Source: Gammaproteobacteria bacterium (GTDB lineage: Bacteria > Pseudomonadota > Gammaproteobacteria > Steroidobacterales > GCA-2729495). Taken from it: a DNA stretch of 64,000 nucleotides. A program made the position numbers and the translations under genes. The DNA lies in the NCBI GenBank assembly GCA_030746435.1, contig JASLMV010000001.1:218735-282734 (forward strand). Reading direction: 5' to 3'. Shown one piece after another: positions 51,865-60,613 of the stretch; the stretch's first letter is position 1; each line of letters begins with the position of its first letter. The notes under the pieces are model-generated. The model was given only the letters and a program-made list of their open reading frames with translations, ran no database searches and was not told the origin of the DNA.

Positions 51865-52511
51865 TTCTATCATCATTATGCGTTATGCATTTGCTGGTTT
51901 CGGTGCCGAACCCTTGCGTCGGGAAACATGAACGATGCTCCGCAACTCGACACAAGTCTATATTTCAATTGATTGTGCGCCTGTTGATAACCGCTCTTAC
52001 GGCGGCTTCGTTTAGCGTGGCGCCCGGGTCGGTGCTGATAAGCCAGACATCTAACGAGAACGCGTTGTAGCCGATAAAGATAACATTTAACGCGGAATGA
52101 CACAAATGATATTAATGTAAGTGATTGTTCTTATTGGATATATAGATCGAGCCCCTGTTTATGTCGCCTGCCCCGGGCAACCTGCATCAGGGCGTCCAGT
52201 CGCTGTGTAGCGAAGGTATCTGCATACAGATCGCTAAGGTTTACGCCATGGATCTCACAACCGAGGACGCCTGTTAAGGGACTGATATCGAGTATTGCTG
52301 TCTGTTTCTGAGCCTCACCCATGTCTGAAACTCCTGACCGGGCGGTCTGGCAAATGCTTGTTGTACCAATAAATAGCGCAAAGCAAGCTGGCGCAGTCGC
52401 CGGTGGCCTTTGGGTGACTGCACGTCGGGCATCGGAACGGCTGAACTGGCTCTGCATCAGAATGCAGGCATGATTGCGATGGTTCACAGGCCTCGGGAGC
52501 CTTTTTAAGCT
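51865..52511. other. Gap of about 650 bases, gene remnant only
   Basis: Between the small basic gene and the LLM-type monooxygenase gene I see no intact gene. The one recognisable item is the TauD-like fragment at 52131-52322. The rest holds short AT-rich stretches and no tRNA or terminator that I can identify. Confidence 0.5.
52131..52322 (-). pseudogene. Truncated TauD/TfdA dioxygenase remnant
   Basis: A 63-residue reading frame starts MGEAQKQTAILDI and continues SPLTGVLGCEIHGVNLSDLY. This matches the N-terminus of TauD/TfdA dioxygenases, including the intact copy at 56078 (VKPVTGSFGAEIVGADLGQA). The similarity fades after about 45 residues and the frame stops without the HxD...H iron site. 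It is best read as a broken gene left after a deletion. The upstream part of the long open frame (to 52628) is antisense to the LLM gene and is not counted. Confidence 0.65.
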
Positions 52512-53597
52512 ATGGACATAGACATTATTCTCGAACCGGACGTTACGCCGCAGCAGATGGCTGAACTGGCTGTCGAATCGGAACGGCTTGGCATCCGCGC
52601 TATCTGGTCGTCGAATTACCACATGCACTACGATGCCTTCCTGGCGCTGGCGCCGGCCGCAGCAGCAACGTCAAAAATTATTCTCGGGCCGCTCGCCGTA
52701 AGCCCCTGGGAAATGCACCCCCTGAAAATGGCGAACGCGATACTCACGCTGAACGAAATGGCAAACGGCCGCGGCATGATCGCCGTGAGCGGCGGTGGTG
52801 GGTTGCTCGGCGCTATGGGGTGGAAAGCCAGGGATGACGGGCCCGGATGGCCGGGCCGGGAACCCGTTATGAATACCAGCAGACCTGATCGGCGCCTGAC
52901 GGCGGTACGGGAATGCATCGAAGTCCTGCAGTTTAGCCGGACCGGTAAATTCGCGATGGGCTACGAGGGCAAAGTATTTGAAATAAGGCGGCCATATGGC
53001 ATGGCCTGGGCCAAAAGTGACGGACCGTTGATATACAGTTGCTCGAGCGGCCCACAGATGATCCGTATGGGCGCGCGCATAGCCGACGGCATCCAGTTCA
53101 GCGACTTCACGCCGGATATGTTGCCGGATGCCATGGCCAACGTTAACGCCGGACTGGCAAAACGTGACGAACCCGCCAAAGATTTTCGTGTCGGTAATTT
53201 CTGGGCCTGGCACATAAAGAAAGACCGTGAAGCATCGATGTATGAAGCGAGGCGCGAACTGATCTGGCGGGCAGCCATTGTCGGTATGGTTGAACATGAA
53301 ATCATCAAATACCTTAATGGCGAAGACGAAATGAAGATCGTCCGGGACAACTGGGAGAACTTTCGTATCGCGTTCAGGAATCGCAGCGGCAATATTGAAG
53401 GTGTGCCGGAAGATATCGTCAACCGGCTGATTGCCGGGATGTCTTCAGCAGGGGACTTCAGCGATATCGATCGGGAAATCGAGCGCTACAGGCAATTCGC
53501 GGACGGTGGACTTACAGAGTTATCCATACGCCTGTTCGATGACCCGATGGATGGGCTGAAAATGATTGCCGAGCACGTGCTGCCGGCGTTTCACTAG
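52512..53597 (+). CDS. LLM-class flavin-dependent oxidoreductase
   Basis: A 361-residue member of the luciferase-like monooxygenase superfamily (TIM-barrel, FMN or F420). Early strands and helices fit (MDIDIILEPDVTPQQMAELA, GIRAIWSSNYHMHYDAF), as do the ATSKIILGPLAVSPWEMHPL, GRGMIAVSGGGG and YSCSSGPQMIRMGARIADGI segments. It should oxidise a substrate with O2 and reduced flavin, or be F420-dependent. Its stop overlaps the stop of the convergent NAD(P)-binding gene by four bases (CTAG). A TauD remnant lies just upstream. Confidence 0.87.
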   Translation: MDIDIILEPDVTPQQMAELAVESERLGIRAIWSSNYHMHYDAFLALAPAAAATSKIILGPLAVSPWEMHPLKMANAILTLNEMANGRGMIAVSGGGGLLGAMGWKARDDGPGWPGREPVMNTSRPDRRLTAVRECIEVLQFSRTGKFAMGYEGKVFEIRRPYGMAWAKSDGPLIYSCSSGPQMIRMGARIADGIQFSDFTPDMLPDAMANVNAGLAKRDEPAKDFRVGNFWAWHIKKDREASMYEARRELIWRAAIVGMVEHEIIKYLNGEDEMKIVRDNWENFRIAFRNRSGNIEGVPEDIVNRLIAGMSSAGDFSDIDREIERYRQFADGGLTELSIRLFDDPMDGLKMIAEHVLPAFH

Positions 53598-54265
53598 GAT
53601 TTCGTCGGCGGCAGGTCTTCGCCGCGCTCGAGCGGCGCCTTCCAGGTAATCTCCGGATCTATCGTATGGTAGATCTTACCTACCGCGTCCGGATCGTCTA
53701 TGCAATCGACAGTCAGTTGCGCGAGGTCCGCGCGGTTAATCACCCCCATGACGGAATGGTCCTCGGTCTTGACCGCGGTGCCGCTGGCAGGATCGTTGGT
53801 CATGCCGCCCGGTCTCAGGATCGTGGCCTGTCTGCCTGATTGCATCAGGTACTCCTCCGCCTCACCCTTGATACCCAGTACCTCGCCCAGCACTTCGAGC
53901 ACCTTGGGTGCAACCGCTCCCTGGCTGTCGCCCGCACCTATACCGGTAATCATAAGTACATGCGTGTCACCGGCCGCATCGGTTATGTGGTTCGCACCAA
54001 TGCCGTCGGGACGGGGCCGTTCACCCCTTTTGCCGGCGAGACTGACAATCGCCGCACGGTAGTCGCCCGATGCGAAGGCATCGGCTACCGATTCCGGATC
54101 CAATACGTCACCCCTGAAGAGGGTTACACCAAGCTCTTCCAGTGCCGAACTGTCAGAGCCCGGGCGCACCAGCGCCGTTACGGCTTCGCCCTTCTCGCGC
54201 AGTATTTTCGCAGCCTCGAAACCGGTGCCGCGGGTTGCGCCGAATATCAGTATGTCCCCAGCCAT
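53594..54265 (-). CDS. NAD(P)-binding atypical SDR protein
   Basis: A 223-residue protein with an N-terminal Rossmann motif (ILIFGATRGTGFEAA), typical of the NAD(P)H-binding/NmrA-like atypical SDRs. The later segments FRGDVLDPESVADAF and MITGIGAGDS fit, and TILRPGGMTND is a typical family block. These act as reductases or redox sensors. It lies two bases after the carboxylesterase stop on the same strand and is probably co-transcribed with it. Confidence 0.87.
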   Translation of the reverse strand: MAGDILIFGATRGTGFEAAKILREKGEAVTALVRPGSDSSALEELGVTLFRGDVLDPESVADAFASGDYRAAIVSLAGKRGERPRPDGIGANHITDAAGDTHVLMITGIGAGDSQGAVAPKVLEVLGEVLGIKGEAEEYLMQSGRQATILRPGGMTNDPASGTAVKTEDHSVMGVINRADLAQLTVDCIDDPDAVGKIYHTIDPEITWKAPLERGEDLPPTKS

Positions 54266-54267
54266 AA

Positions 54268-55851
54268 CTATTTCCTCGCCTTTTGCATCAGATCGAGACC
54301 GCGCTTCATATGGAACTGCACCCTGTCCTCAAGCGGATACTCGAGCGGCTGTATTTCATCGCCGATTTCCAGCACCGATCCTTTCTGGTCGTCAAATGCG
54401 GGCCATTCCGGCAGGCCCTCACGATTCGGATTTCCGGTTTTTGCAAACTGGGCCCAGTAGGCACCCATCAACCGGCTGATCTCCCAGTCCCGGTTCGAAA
54501 TAATATTGAGATCTTTTTCTTCATGCAGCGTCTGCATGACAAAAGCGATGTCGTCAGCATGCGCTACGCCGGGCTGGGTGTCACGGCGGGCTTCGGCCAG
54601 GTAGGTAAGGTAATAACGGTATACGGGTGCACCGCGTTTAAACATCCGTCCCGCGAAATAACGCGACCCGGAGTGAACAATCAGGTCGCCGAAGATCTGG
54701 TCGTCCAGCGCTTCGCCACTGAGTCCGGAATAGAGCCGTTCTTTCTCCGCCTTCGGTACCAGCTTGCCCGCGAACTCCGGCGAAAAGCCGCCGCCTATCG
54801 CTCGCCCGAGGCTGGCTTCCCAGCTATTCCCGCCGGTCATGTACGGCACCTTGTGCTGTCGTCCCGTGGCAAGCATTTCGCCGACCTGGTCGGGCAATAC
54901 AACCCCCTCGACAACCGGGGTAAACCGGTCTCTTGGTTCCAGTGTGGCAAGGATTTTCTCGACACTAACCGCACGCAGGGCTGCAGTAACCTCGGGCGAA
55001 GAGCCGTCGTGATTGTCGATGCCGAGCCTTTTGGCAAACGCTATGCCGACGCTGTTCGCCGACGGCAGAAAGCCTGCCCGCCGGTCGATATAGGGATCGG
55101 GTGCTATACCAACCGACGAACTCTCAGAGATCGCGCGATGGAACAAACCTGCCGACTTCGGACTCATCATCAGGAAGTTGACAAAACCGGCACCCGCCGA
55201 TTCACCAAATACAGTGACGTTGTCCGGATCGCCGCCGAACGCTGCAATATTTCGTTGCACCCACTTGAGCGACTCGATGATGTCGAGAATCCCGTAGTTA
55301 CCCTGTGGCTGGTCAGGATCGCCGGTCGCGAGTGCCGGGTGGGTCATGAATCCCAGGAGAGTCAGACGATAGTTGATGGTCACCAGCACAACGCCCTGCT
55401 TCACCATCGCCGTGCTGTTCAGGCGGGGAATATTCCCCGAGCCGTTCACGTAGCCGCCCCCGTGTATCCAGACCATGACCGGCAATTTCGCATTGGTATT
55501 TGCCGCCGACGTGAGTACGTTCAGTGACAAGCAGTCCTCACTCATTTCAGTGAGTTCGAACCACAGGTATTCATCGTCATTCTGCGGACAGAACGGAGTG
55601 TATTCGGTTGCCTGCAGCACCCCTTCCCAGGGCTCTACCGGTTGCGGCGGCTGCCAGCGCCACTCGCCTACCGGCGGTGCAACGTAAGGGATACCTTTGT
55701 AGGACTGCACACCATCCATCATGCCACCCTGTACCCGGCCCGCATCGATCTCAACCTCCGGCACAGCGTCAAGCACGCTGCAACCCGGAAGCACAATAAC
55801 GCACATACACAGGCAGAAGGCAGAAACGGAACTTCTTATTCGTGAACGCAT
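54268..55851 (-). CDS. Carboxylesterase type B lipoprotein
   Basis: A 527-residue esterase with a lipoprotein signal (lipobox VLPGC near residue 22) and the type-B carboxylesterase fold. The nucleophile elbow is FGESAGAGFVN, and WIHGGGYVNGSG (oxyanion hole), GIPYVAPPVGEWRW and CLSLNVLTSA fit the family. It should hydrolyse an ester at the outer face of a membrane. The ATG at 55851 is preferred; the reading from 55860 starts at TTG. It lies next to an NAD(P)-binding gene on the same strand. Confidence 0.9.
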   Translation of the reverse strand: MRSRIRSSVSAFCLCMCVIVLPGCSVLDAVPEVEIDAGRVQGGMMDGVQSYKGIPYVAPPVGEWRWQPPQPVEPWEGVLQATEYTPFCPQNDDEYLWFELTEMSEDCLSLNVLTSAANTNAKLPVMVWIHGGGYVNGSGNIPRLNSTAMVKQGVVLVTINYRLTLLGFMTHPALATGDPDQPQGNYGILDIIESLKWVQRNIAAFGGDPDNVTVFGESAGAGFVNFLMMSPKSAGLFHRAISESSSVGIAPDPYIDRRAGFLPSANSVGIAFAKRLGIDNHDGSSPEVTAALRAVSVEKILATLEPRDRFTPVVEGVVLPDQVGEMLATGRQHKVPYMTGGNSWEASLGRAIGGGFSPEFAGKLVPKAEKERLYSGLSGEALDDQIFGDLIVHSGSRYFAGRMFKRGAPVYRYYLTYLAEARRDTQPGVAHADDIAFVMQTLHEEKDLNIISNRDWEISRLMGAYWAQFAKTGNPNREGLPEWPAFDDQKGSVLEIGDEIQPLEYPLEDRVQFHMKRGLDLMQKARK

Positions 55852-56077
55852 GGGAGCCAACTCACACTGGTTATTATTCGCTGCAAAACTGTGGCTGAAA
55901 TGTCACCGACTGACAAGCCATATTGGTGCGGCATATGGAATAAATCACTGCTCTACCGCAGCGCGGTCTGGCCTGACCGTAAAATGCCCTGTTCCCGTGA
56001 CCTGTACCGAACAGAGTCCGTTTTGCCGCCAGTCAAACTGGGTTAATGTGTGTGAAGTAACTACAGGTAGGTGAGCT

Positions 56078-56971
56078 ATGACTAATCAGGCAAATCACGA
56101 CACGCAGGGTGCTGACATGACAGCAGGCTATCGGCTCATCGAAGTCAAACCCGTTACCGGCAGTTTCGGTGCTGAAATTGTCGGCGCCGACCTTGGCCAG
56201 GCTGTAAGCCCTGAGTTGCATGCCGAGATCAACCAGGCCTTGTTAAACCATGGCGTCATCTTTTTCCGGGATCAGGATATTACGCCGGCACAGCACGTTG
56301 CCTTCGCAAAACTGTTTGGCGAACTGGATGTTCATCCCTTTATTCCAAACCTGGAAGGCTATCCTGAAATTATTGCGCTCGGCGGTAAAGCTCCCGGCCT
56401 GAGTAGCTACGCGCGCAACGCAAATGTGTGGCATACGGACCTGACCTACCGGCAGGATCCACCCATCATTGCCATACTGCACGGACTGGAGGTGCCGGAG
56501 TCGGGTGGCGACACGATGTTTGCCGACCTGTGCGCGGCCTATGACGGCTTGTCCGATACGGTGAAAGCAATGCTGGATGGCCTGGTCGCGGTACACAGCA
56601 TTACGCAGACGAAAAGGACGGATGAGCTCTCGTCCATCAAGGAGCTCAAGGCACTGGTGTGGTCGCTCGAAAACGTGCCGCCTGCGGAACATCCGCTCAT
56701 CTGCACACATCCCGAGACTGGGCGCAAAATACTGTACGTAAACCAGCACTTCACCGCCTATCTGAAAGATATGCACGAACACGAAAGCAAGGCGCTTCTG
56801 GAAATGCTGAAGAAGCACACCAACCTTCCCGAATACCAGTGCCGGTTCCGGTGGCAGAAGAATTCCATCGCGATGTGGGATAACCGGCGAACCCAGCACT
56901 ACGCAGTCGCAGACTATAACCAGATACGCCGGATGCACCGTGTAACCGTATGCGGTCCGCGCCCCCGGTAG
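56078..56971 (+). CDS. TauD/TfdA-family Fe(II)/2-oxoglutarate dioxygenase
   Basis: A 297-residue dioxygenase. The iron ligands are visible as HTD within VWHTDLTYRQDPP, and the C-terminal His lies in RRMHRVTV, with the 2-oxoglutarate-binding Arg nearby. The N-terminus (VKPVTGSFGAEIVGADLGQA) and IFFRDQDITPAQHVAFAKLFG are typical. Such enzymes release sulfite from sulfonates, break down 2,4-D, or hydroxylate aromatic and alkyl substrates; the substrate is unknown here. AGGTGAG precedes ATG. A truncated homologue is at 52131-52322. An MFS gene follows on the same strand. Confidence 0.92.
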   Translation: MTNQANHDTQGADMTAGYRLIEVKPVTGSFGAEIVGADLGQAVSPELHAEINQALLNHGVIFFRDQDITPAQHVAFAKLFGELDVHPFIPNLEGYPEIIALGGKAPGLSSYARNANVWHTDLTYRQDPPIIAILHGLEVPESGGDTMFADLCAAYDGLSDTVKAMLDGLVAVHSITQTKRTDELSSIKELKALVWSLENVPPAEHPLICTHPETGRKILYVNQHFTAYLKDMHEHESKALLEMLKKHTNLPEYQCRFRWQKNSIAMWDNRRTQHYAVADYNQIRRMHRVTVCGPRPR

Positions 56972-56995
56972 CTTATTAGTTACCGCGCTTTAAAC

Positions 56996-58285
56996 GTGTC
57001 CGATTCCGGAGAGAAAGTTCTGAAACTGGGCCCCCTGTGGTTCCAGCCCGGCATCACCGGCTGGAACTTCACCACGCTGGCCTACGCGGGCTTCAGCACG
57101 ATTTCACTGATCAGTTTCATCAGCTTTATTCAGCCCTACCTGCTCACCGAAATCCTGCATATGCCGGCCGAGGAACAGGGCACGTTCACTGGATTCCTGC
57201 ACAGCCTGCAGGAACTACTCGTTATCGTTTTGACCGGCTTTATAGGTGCGTGGTCGGACCGGACCGGGCGACGGCTTATCTTCGTCATCGGTTTTGCCAT
57301 CATGGCCTTCGGCTACTTCATCATGCCATTGGCGGAATCCGCGACACAGCTGGTTATCTTTCGCTGTATCTTCGCGGTCGGTACCGCGATGGTGCCGATC
57401 ATGCTGAGCGCCAGCATGGTCGACTACATCCAGGAACGTTCGCGCGGCCGCTGGATCGGTGTCAGTTCTGTCTTTACCGGCCTGGGCGCCATATTCATGG
57501 CGACGGTGCTCGCTAAAACACCCGAGATGTACCTGGAAATGGGCGCAGACCCGGTAGGCGCCGGTCGCAACGCCTACTGGACGGGTGCAGCCATGTGCCT
57601 CTTGTCCGCCGCGTTATTGTGGTTCGGACTGAGTGCCAAAAAACCGGAACAAGTAGAGCGTAACCACCTTGCTAAACATCTGCTGGCCGGAATCATGGCG
57701 GGTGTCAATAACAAGAAACTGATGCTCGCTTACCTTGCGGCATTTATCGGCCGCGGCGACCTGGTCATCATCACGGGCTTCTTTTCCCTGTGGATTACCC
57801 AGGCTGGTGCCGACGCAGGCATCAGCACCGCTGACGCGCTGACGCGCGCCGGCATGATGTACGCCATCCTGCAGTTCGCGGCGCTGATCTGGGCGCCGTG
57901 TATGGGCATTATCAGCGACCGCGTGAACCGGACGACAGGCCTTGCTATCGCACTCACGCTGGCGTCTATCGGCTACTTCACGATGGGCACGGTTACCGAT
58001 CCCTTTGGCAGCCAGATGCTGCCCGCCGCGATATTGCTGGGTATCGGCGAGACCAGCGTCATCGTGGGCGCCGGCACGCTGATGGGCCAGGAGGCCGTCC
58101 CCGGGATACGCGGCGCAATCGTGGGTGTGTACGGCCTGATGGGCGGAATCGGAATCATGGCGGCGATGGCAGTCGGCGGCATCGTATTCGACGAGATCGG
58201 CCGCACCGCACCCTTTACCATGATGGCGTTTGCAAACGGAACGCTTATGCTGATCGCACTGGGTGTGCGCTTTATTTACAAATAG
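56996..58285 (+). CDS. MFS transporter
   Basis: A 429-residue permease with about 12 spans. The loop-2/3 motif is GAWSDRTGRRLIFVIG, and a matching segment in the second half is GIISDRVNRTTGLAIA. The start is GTG with no strong ribosome site, 24 bases after the TauD gene, so the two may be co-transcribed and the transporter may bring in the TauD substrate. This is inference. Confidence 0.85.
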   Translation: MSDSGEKVLKLGPLWFQPGITGWNFTTLAYAGFSTISLISFISFIQPYLLTEILHMPAEEQGTFTGFLHSLQELLVIVLTGFIGAWSDRTGRRLIFVIGFAIMAFGYFIMPLAESATQLVIFRCIFAVGTAMVPIMLSASMVDYIQERSRGRWIGVSSVFTGLGAIFMATVLAKTPEMYLEMGADPVGAGRNAYWTGAAMCLLSAALLWFGLSAKKPEQVERNHLAKHLLAGIMAGVNNKKLMLAYLAAFIGRGDLVIITGFFSLWITQAGADAGISTADALTRAGMMYAILQFAALIWAPCMGIISDRVNRTTGLAIALTLASIGYFTMGTVTDPFGSQMLPAAILLGIGETSVIVGAGTLMGQEAVPGIRGAIVGVYGLMGGIGIMAAMAVGGIVFDEIGRTAPFTMMAFANGTLMLIALGVRFIYK

Positions 58286-58303
58286 TGGCCTGCACTGCGA
58301 ACC

Positions 58304-58954
58304 CTATTCGAGACTGTCGCGAAATTCTGCGAAGTCTTCGCTGACAATTTTCTTGCGCATTGCCCGCACGTAGGTTTCCGGTCCCAACGGACATTGGGCA
58401 TACAGAATGTGCCGCCAGCCATCGTCTGTTTTACGGAACAGGGTAAGTACGCGGTCGAATCCCGCCGTCGGCTCCGGAGGGCCGAAAATAAGCTGGATTT
58501 CGTAATAGTGGTTGAACAGCGCGATGCACAGGTCGTCACACAGCATTTTCACGCGCAGGTTGTCATAGTCCCAGCGAAACCCTTTCAGGACCTTGCGACC
58601 GGGGTTCCAGTACTTTTCCAGTTGCGGCCAGGAATAGAACGGCGTTTCGATCTCTTCGGGCACATACCACGGTTCGGGATCGTCTGCATCCCAGACCTCT
58701 TTGAGGCGCCCAAAATCCTGACTGTTCCAGATATCGCGGGTTTGTCTGAGTACGGCATCAATGGCACTGAATACTTCGGGCGGTGCCGATGATGGTATAT
58801 CCATTGCCGGCGGTGCGAAGTGCCCGCCCGCCTCTGCCTCACGCGGCAGGGAGGACAGGCCACTCATCGCCAGCAGCAACGCCAGCGCCGCGCGCCGGTC
58901 AGGTTGTTCGGGATTGTCTTCCGCGCTCACCGGTCCACGGTCTTCTATATCCAT
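58304..58954 (-). CDS. NTF2-like (SnoaL-type) protein, Tat-type leader
   Basis: A 216-residue paralogue of the NTF2-like protein at 29270. An RR-containing hydrophobic leader (DRRAALALLLAMSGLSSL) lies after an acidic N-terminus. The domain then runs IDAVLRQTRDIWNSQDFGRL, WDADDPEPWYVPEE, DRVLTLFRKTDDGWRHILYA. The two copies share the DDPEP-x-Y loop. Function is unknown; NTF2-like folds include small-molecule isomerases. It converges on the MFS gene and lies 17 bases downstream of the GST gene on the same strand. Confidence 0.8.
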   Translation of the reverse strand: MDIEDRGPVSAEDNPEQPDRRAALALLLAMSGLSSLPREAEAGGHFAPPAMDIPSSAPPEVFSAIDAVLRQTRDIWNSQDFGRLKEVWDADDPEPWYVPEEIETPFYSWPQLEKYWNPGRKVLKGFRWDYDNLRVKMLCDDLCIALFNHYYEIQLIFGPPEPTAGFDRVLTLFRKTDDGWRHILYAQCPLGPETYVRAMRKKIVSEDFAEFRDSLE

Positions 58955-58971
58955 TGGCTTGCCCCTTTTTA

Positions 58972-59553
58972 TCAGGCCGCGGGCGGCATCTTGACCTGGG
59001 TTTCGACGAAGCCTTTCAGGTTGGTCATACGGTTCCGCCAGGCATCGACCCCCGGATGTTCTGAGTAATCGAGCTTGTTGCCGAGCTTGGTCATCAGGTA
59101 AGCCGCTATTGCAAAGTCGACCACGCTCAGCTTGCCGAGCACGTAGTCGTTATCCTGCAGCGGAACCTCGAGCGCCGTAAACCATGGCTTGATGTTGTTC
59201 AGGTCGGTTTCCACCCCCGTCTTGACCGCGCCCATGAACGGCATCAGGTGGCAACTCTGCCAGTGCAGCCAGCGGTCCGCGTCGGCCCGGCCACGGATAT
59301 CCGTAGGCAGCGCATTGGTTTCGGGAAACTTCCTGGCTAGATAAGTCAGGATGGCATTCGATTCCCAGAGTTTGAAATTGCCATCGACGAGTACCGGCAC
59401 CCGGCGGTTCGGGTTCAGCTCAAAGTACTCGTCTGTCTGGGTTTCCTTGTCCTTGAAACTCACCTGCCTGACTTCGACCGGCAGGTCGTAGTGCACGATG
59501 AAGGCCTCAACCTTGCGGTTGTTGGGGGTAATTCTGAAAGAATGAAGTAACAC
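58972..59553 (-). CDS. Glutathione S-transferase family protein
   Basis: A 193-residue GST with the N-terminal thioredoxin-like fold (MLLHSFRITPNNRKVEAFI, VPVLVDGNFKLWESNAILTY) and the helical C-terminal domain. The WESNAI block carries the glutathione-binding Glu-Ser. The start is GTG with GGAGGG eight bases upstream. GSTs act in detoxification or in aromatic catabolism such as dehalogenation and isomerisation. It lies 17 bases upstream of the NTF2-like gene in the same orientation. Confidence 0.9.
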   Translation of the reverse strand: MLLHSFRITPNNRKVEAFIVHYDLPVEVRQVSFKDKETQTDEYFELNPNRRVPVLVDGNFKLWESNAILTYLARKFPETNALPTDIRGRADADRWLHWQSCHLMPFMGAVKTGVETDLNNIKPWFTALEVPLQDNDYVLGKLSVVDFAIAAYLMTKLGNKLDYSEHPGVDAWRNRMTNLKGFVETQVKMPPAA

Positions 59554-59648
59554 GATACATCCCTCCGCCTGCTTGCTTTTATTTGTAACGAATACAGGGC
59601 TGGTCTTTTTATATCAGAACCGGGCAACTGCGTCACCGGGGCTCGCTA

Positions 59649-60521
59649 TCAGGGTTCAAGTTTGTCGCCGAGCAGCTGCTCTACCCTGGCCTGGTTTAAT
59701 GCAGCAGCGTTCAGGTTCGGGTCGAGCGGGGTCACGGTCACATAGCCCTTGAATATCATATGCCAGTCTTCCCGCTCCTGCTGCTCTGTCGCCTCGCCAC
59801 GCGGCGGGTCGATAACGGATACGATGATTCCATCGTCATTTTTGCGGAAAGTGAACGGGTTTCTTGCGTAGGAACTCAGACGGGTTACCGCGACACCCTC
59901 GATGTCTTCCGCATCACGGCCGGGGTAGTTAATGTTCAGCCCTATCCCGTCGGGCAGTGCGATGTCATTGCCGGCCACTGTGATCCGGTCGATCACCTGT
60001 GCCGTGAAACGGGCTGCATCGTCCATGGCTCTCAATATGCCCTCCTGGTCACGCTGGTTCTCGCCTACGCTGACCGCGATCGCGGGAACACCCCGAAGTA
60101 TCGCGTTCTGGGCCGCACCTACGGTACCGGACATGCCAATGCTGACACCAGGATTGAAACCGTGGTTGCTGCCCGAAACCACCAGGTCGGGCGGCGAAGC
60201 TGTGAACAACACATCCAGCCCAAATTGCACACAATCGACAGGCGTACCGGCCACGTACCACTTATCTGGCTCCACCTCGGCCACGTCCACCGGCTTAAAA
60301 GGATCGACGCTGATACTCATCCCGCCGCCAGAGTTGTTCTGCCAGGGCGCAACCATGGTCACGTTATGGCCGGCCGCTACCAACTCATCGAACATGATAT
60401 TGATACCCTCGGCCTCGTATCCATCGTCATTGGTCAACAGTATTTCCAGGGCGCCTGCCGGCGTTACCAGGAACCCGGCCAACAGTGCGATCGCGAAGTC
60501 CAGTTGCTTGTTCAGGGCCAT
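59649..60521 (-). CDS. surE: SurE nucleotidase with signal peptide
   Basis: A 290-residue survival protein SurE, a divalent-metal 5'/3'-nucleotidase. The motifs LLTNDDGYEAEGI (metal ligands Asp-Asp), VSGSNHGFNPG and INYPG are present. Unlike most SurE, the N-terminal 25 residues form a hydrophobic leader (FAIALLAGFLVTPAGALE), so this form is probably exported to the periplasm. It stands alone, not in the usual surE-pcm operon. The substrate may be a periplasmic nucleotide or another phosphate ester. Confidence 0.9.
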   Translation of the reverse strand: MALNKQLDFAIALLAGFLVTPAGALEILLTNDDGYEAEGINIMFDELVAAGHNVTMVAPWQNNSGGGMSISVDPFKPVDVAEVEPDKWYVAGTPVDCVQFGLDVLFTASPPDLVVSGSNHGFNPGVSIGMSGTVGAAQNAILRGVPAIAVSVGENQRDQEGILRAMDDAARFTAQVIDRITVAGNDIALPDGIGLNINYPGRDAEDIEGVAVTRLSSYARNPFTFRKNDDGIIVSVIDPPRGEATEQQEREDWHMIFKGYVTVTPLDPNLNAAALNQARVEQLLGDKLEP

Positions 60522-60599
60522 CGATGTCTCACTTTCTGAATAATCCTGTCATCTATATTACAAGTGCTAACCGGACAATACGATCTTGGCTTCACCCGC

Positions 60600-60605
60600 T
60601 ATAAT
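60600..60605 (+). promoter_or_regulatory. TATAAT next to the trhO start
   Basis: A perfect TATAAT lies only eight bases before the trhO ATG (60614). If it is the -10 element, transcription would begin at or next to the start codon and the mRNA would have almost no leader. No convincing -35 element is seen. Confidence 0.25.
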
Positions 60606-60613
60606 CCGCCCCC

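Noticed and set aside
52323..52628. Long minus-strand frame extending the TauD fragment upstream
   Set aside because: This part is antisense to or upstream of the LLM gene and does not resemble a TauD protein; the match starts at the ATG at 52322.
54283..55527. Long open frame (414 residues) on the plus strand
   Set aside because: Antisense to the carboxylesterase lipoprotein gene, with no recognisable domain and an Arg/His/Gln-rich shadow composition.
59760..60539. Open frame (259 residues) on the plus strand
   Set aside because: Antisense to surE; His/Arg-rich with no family match.
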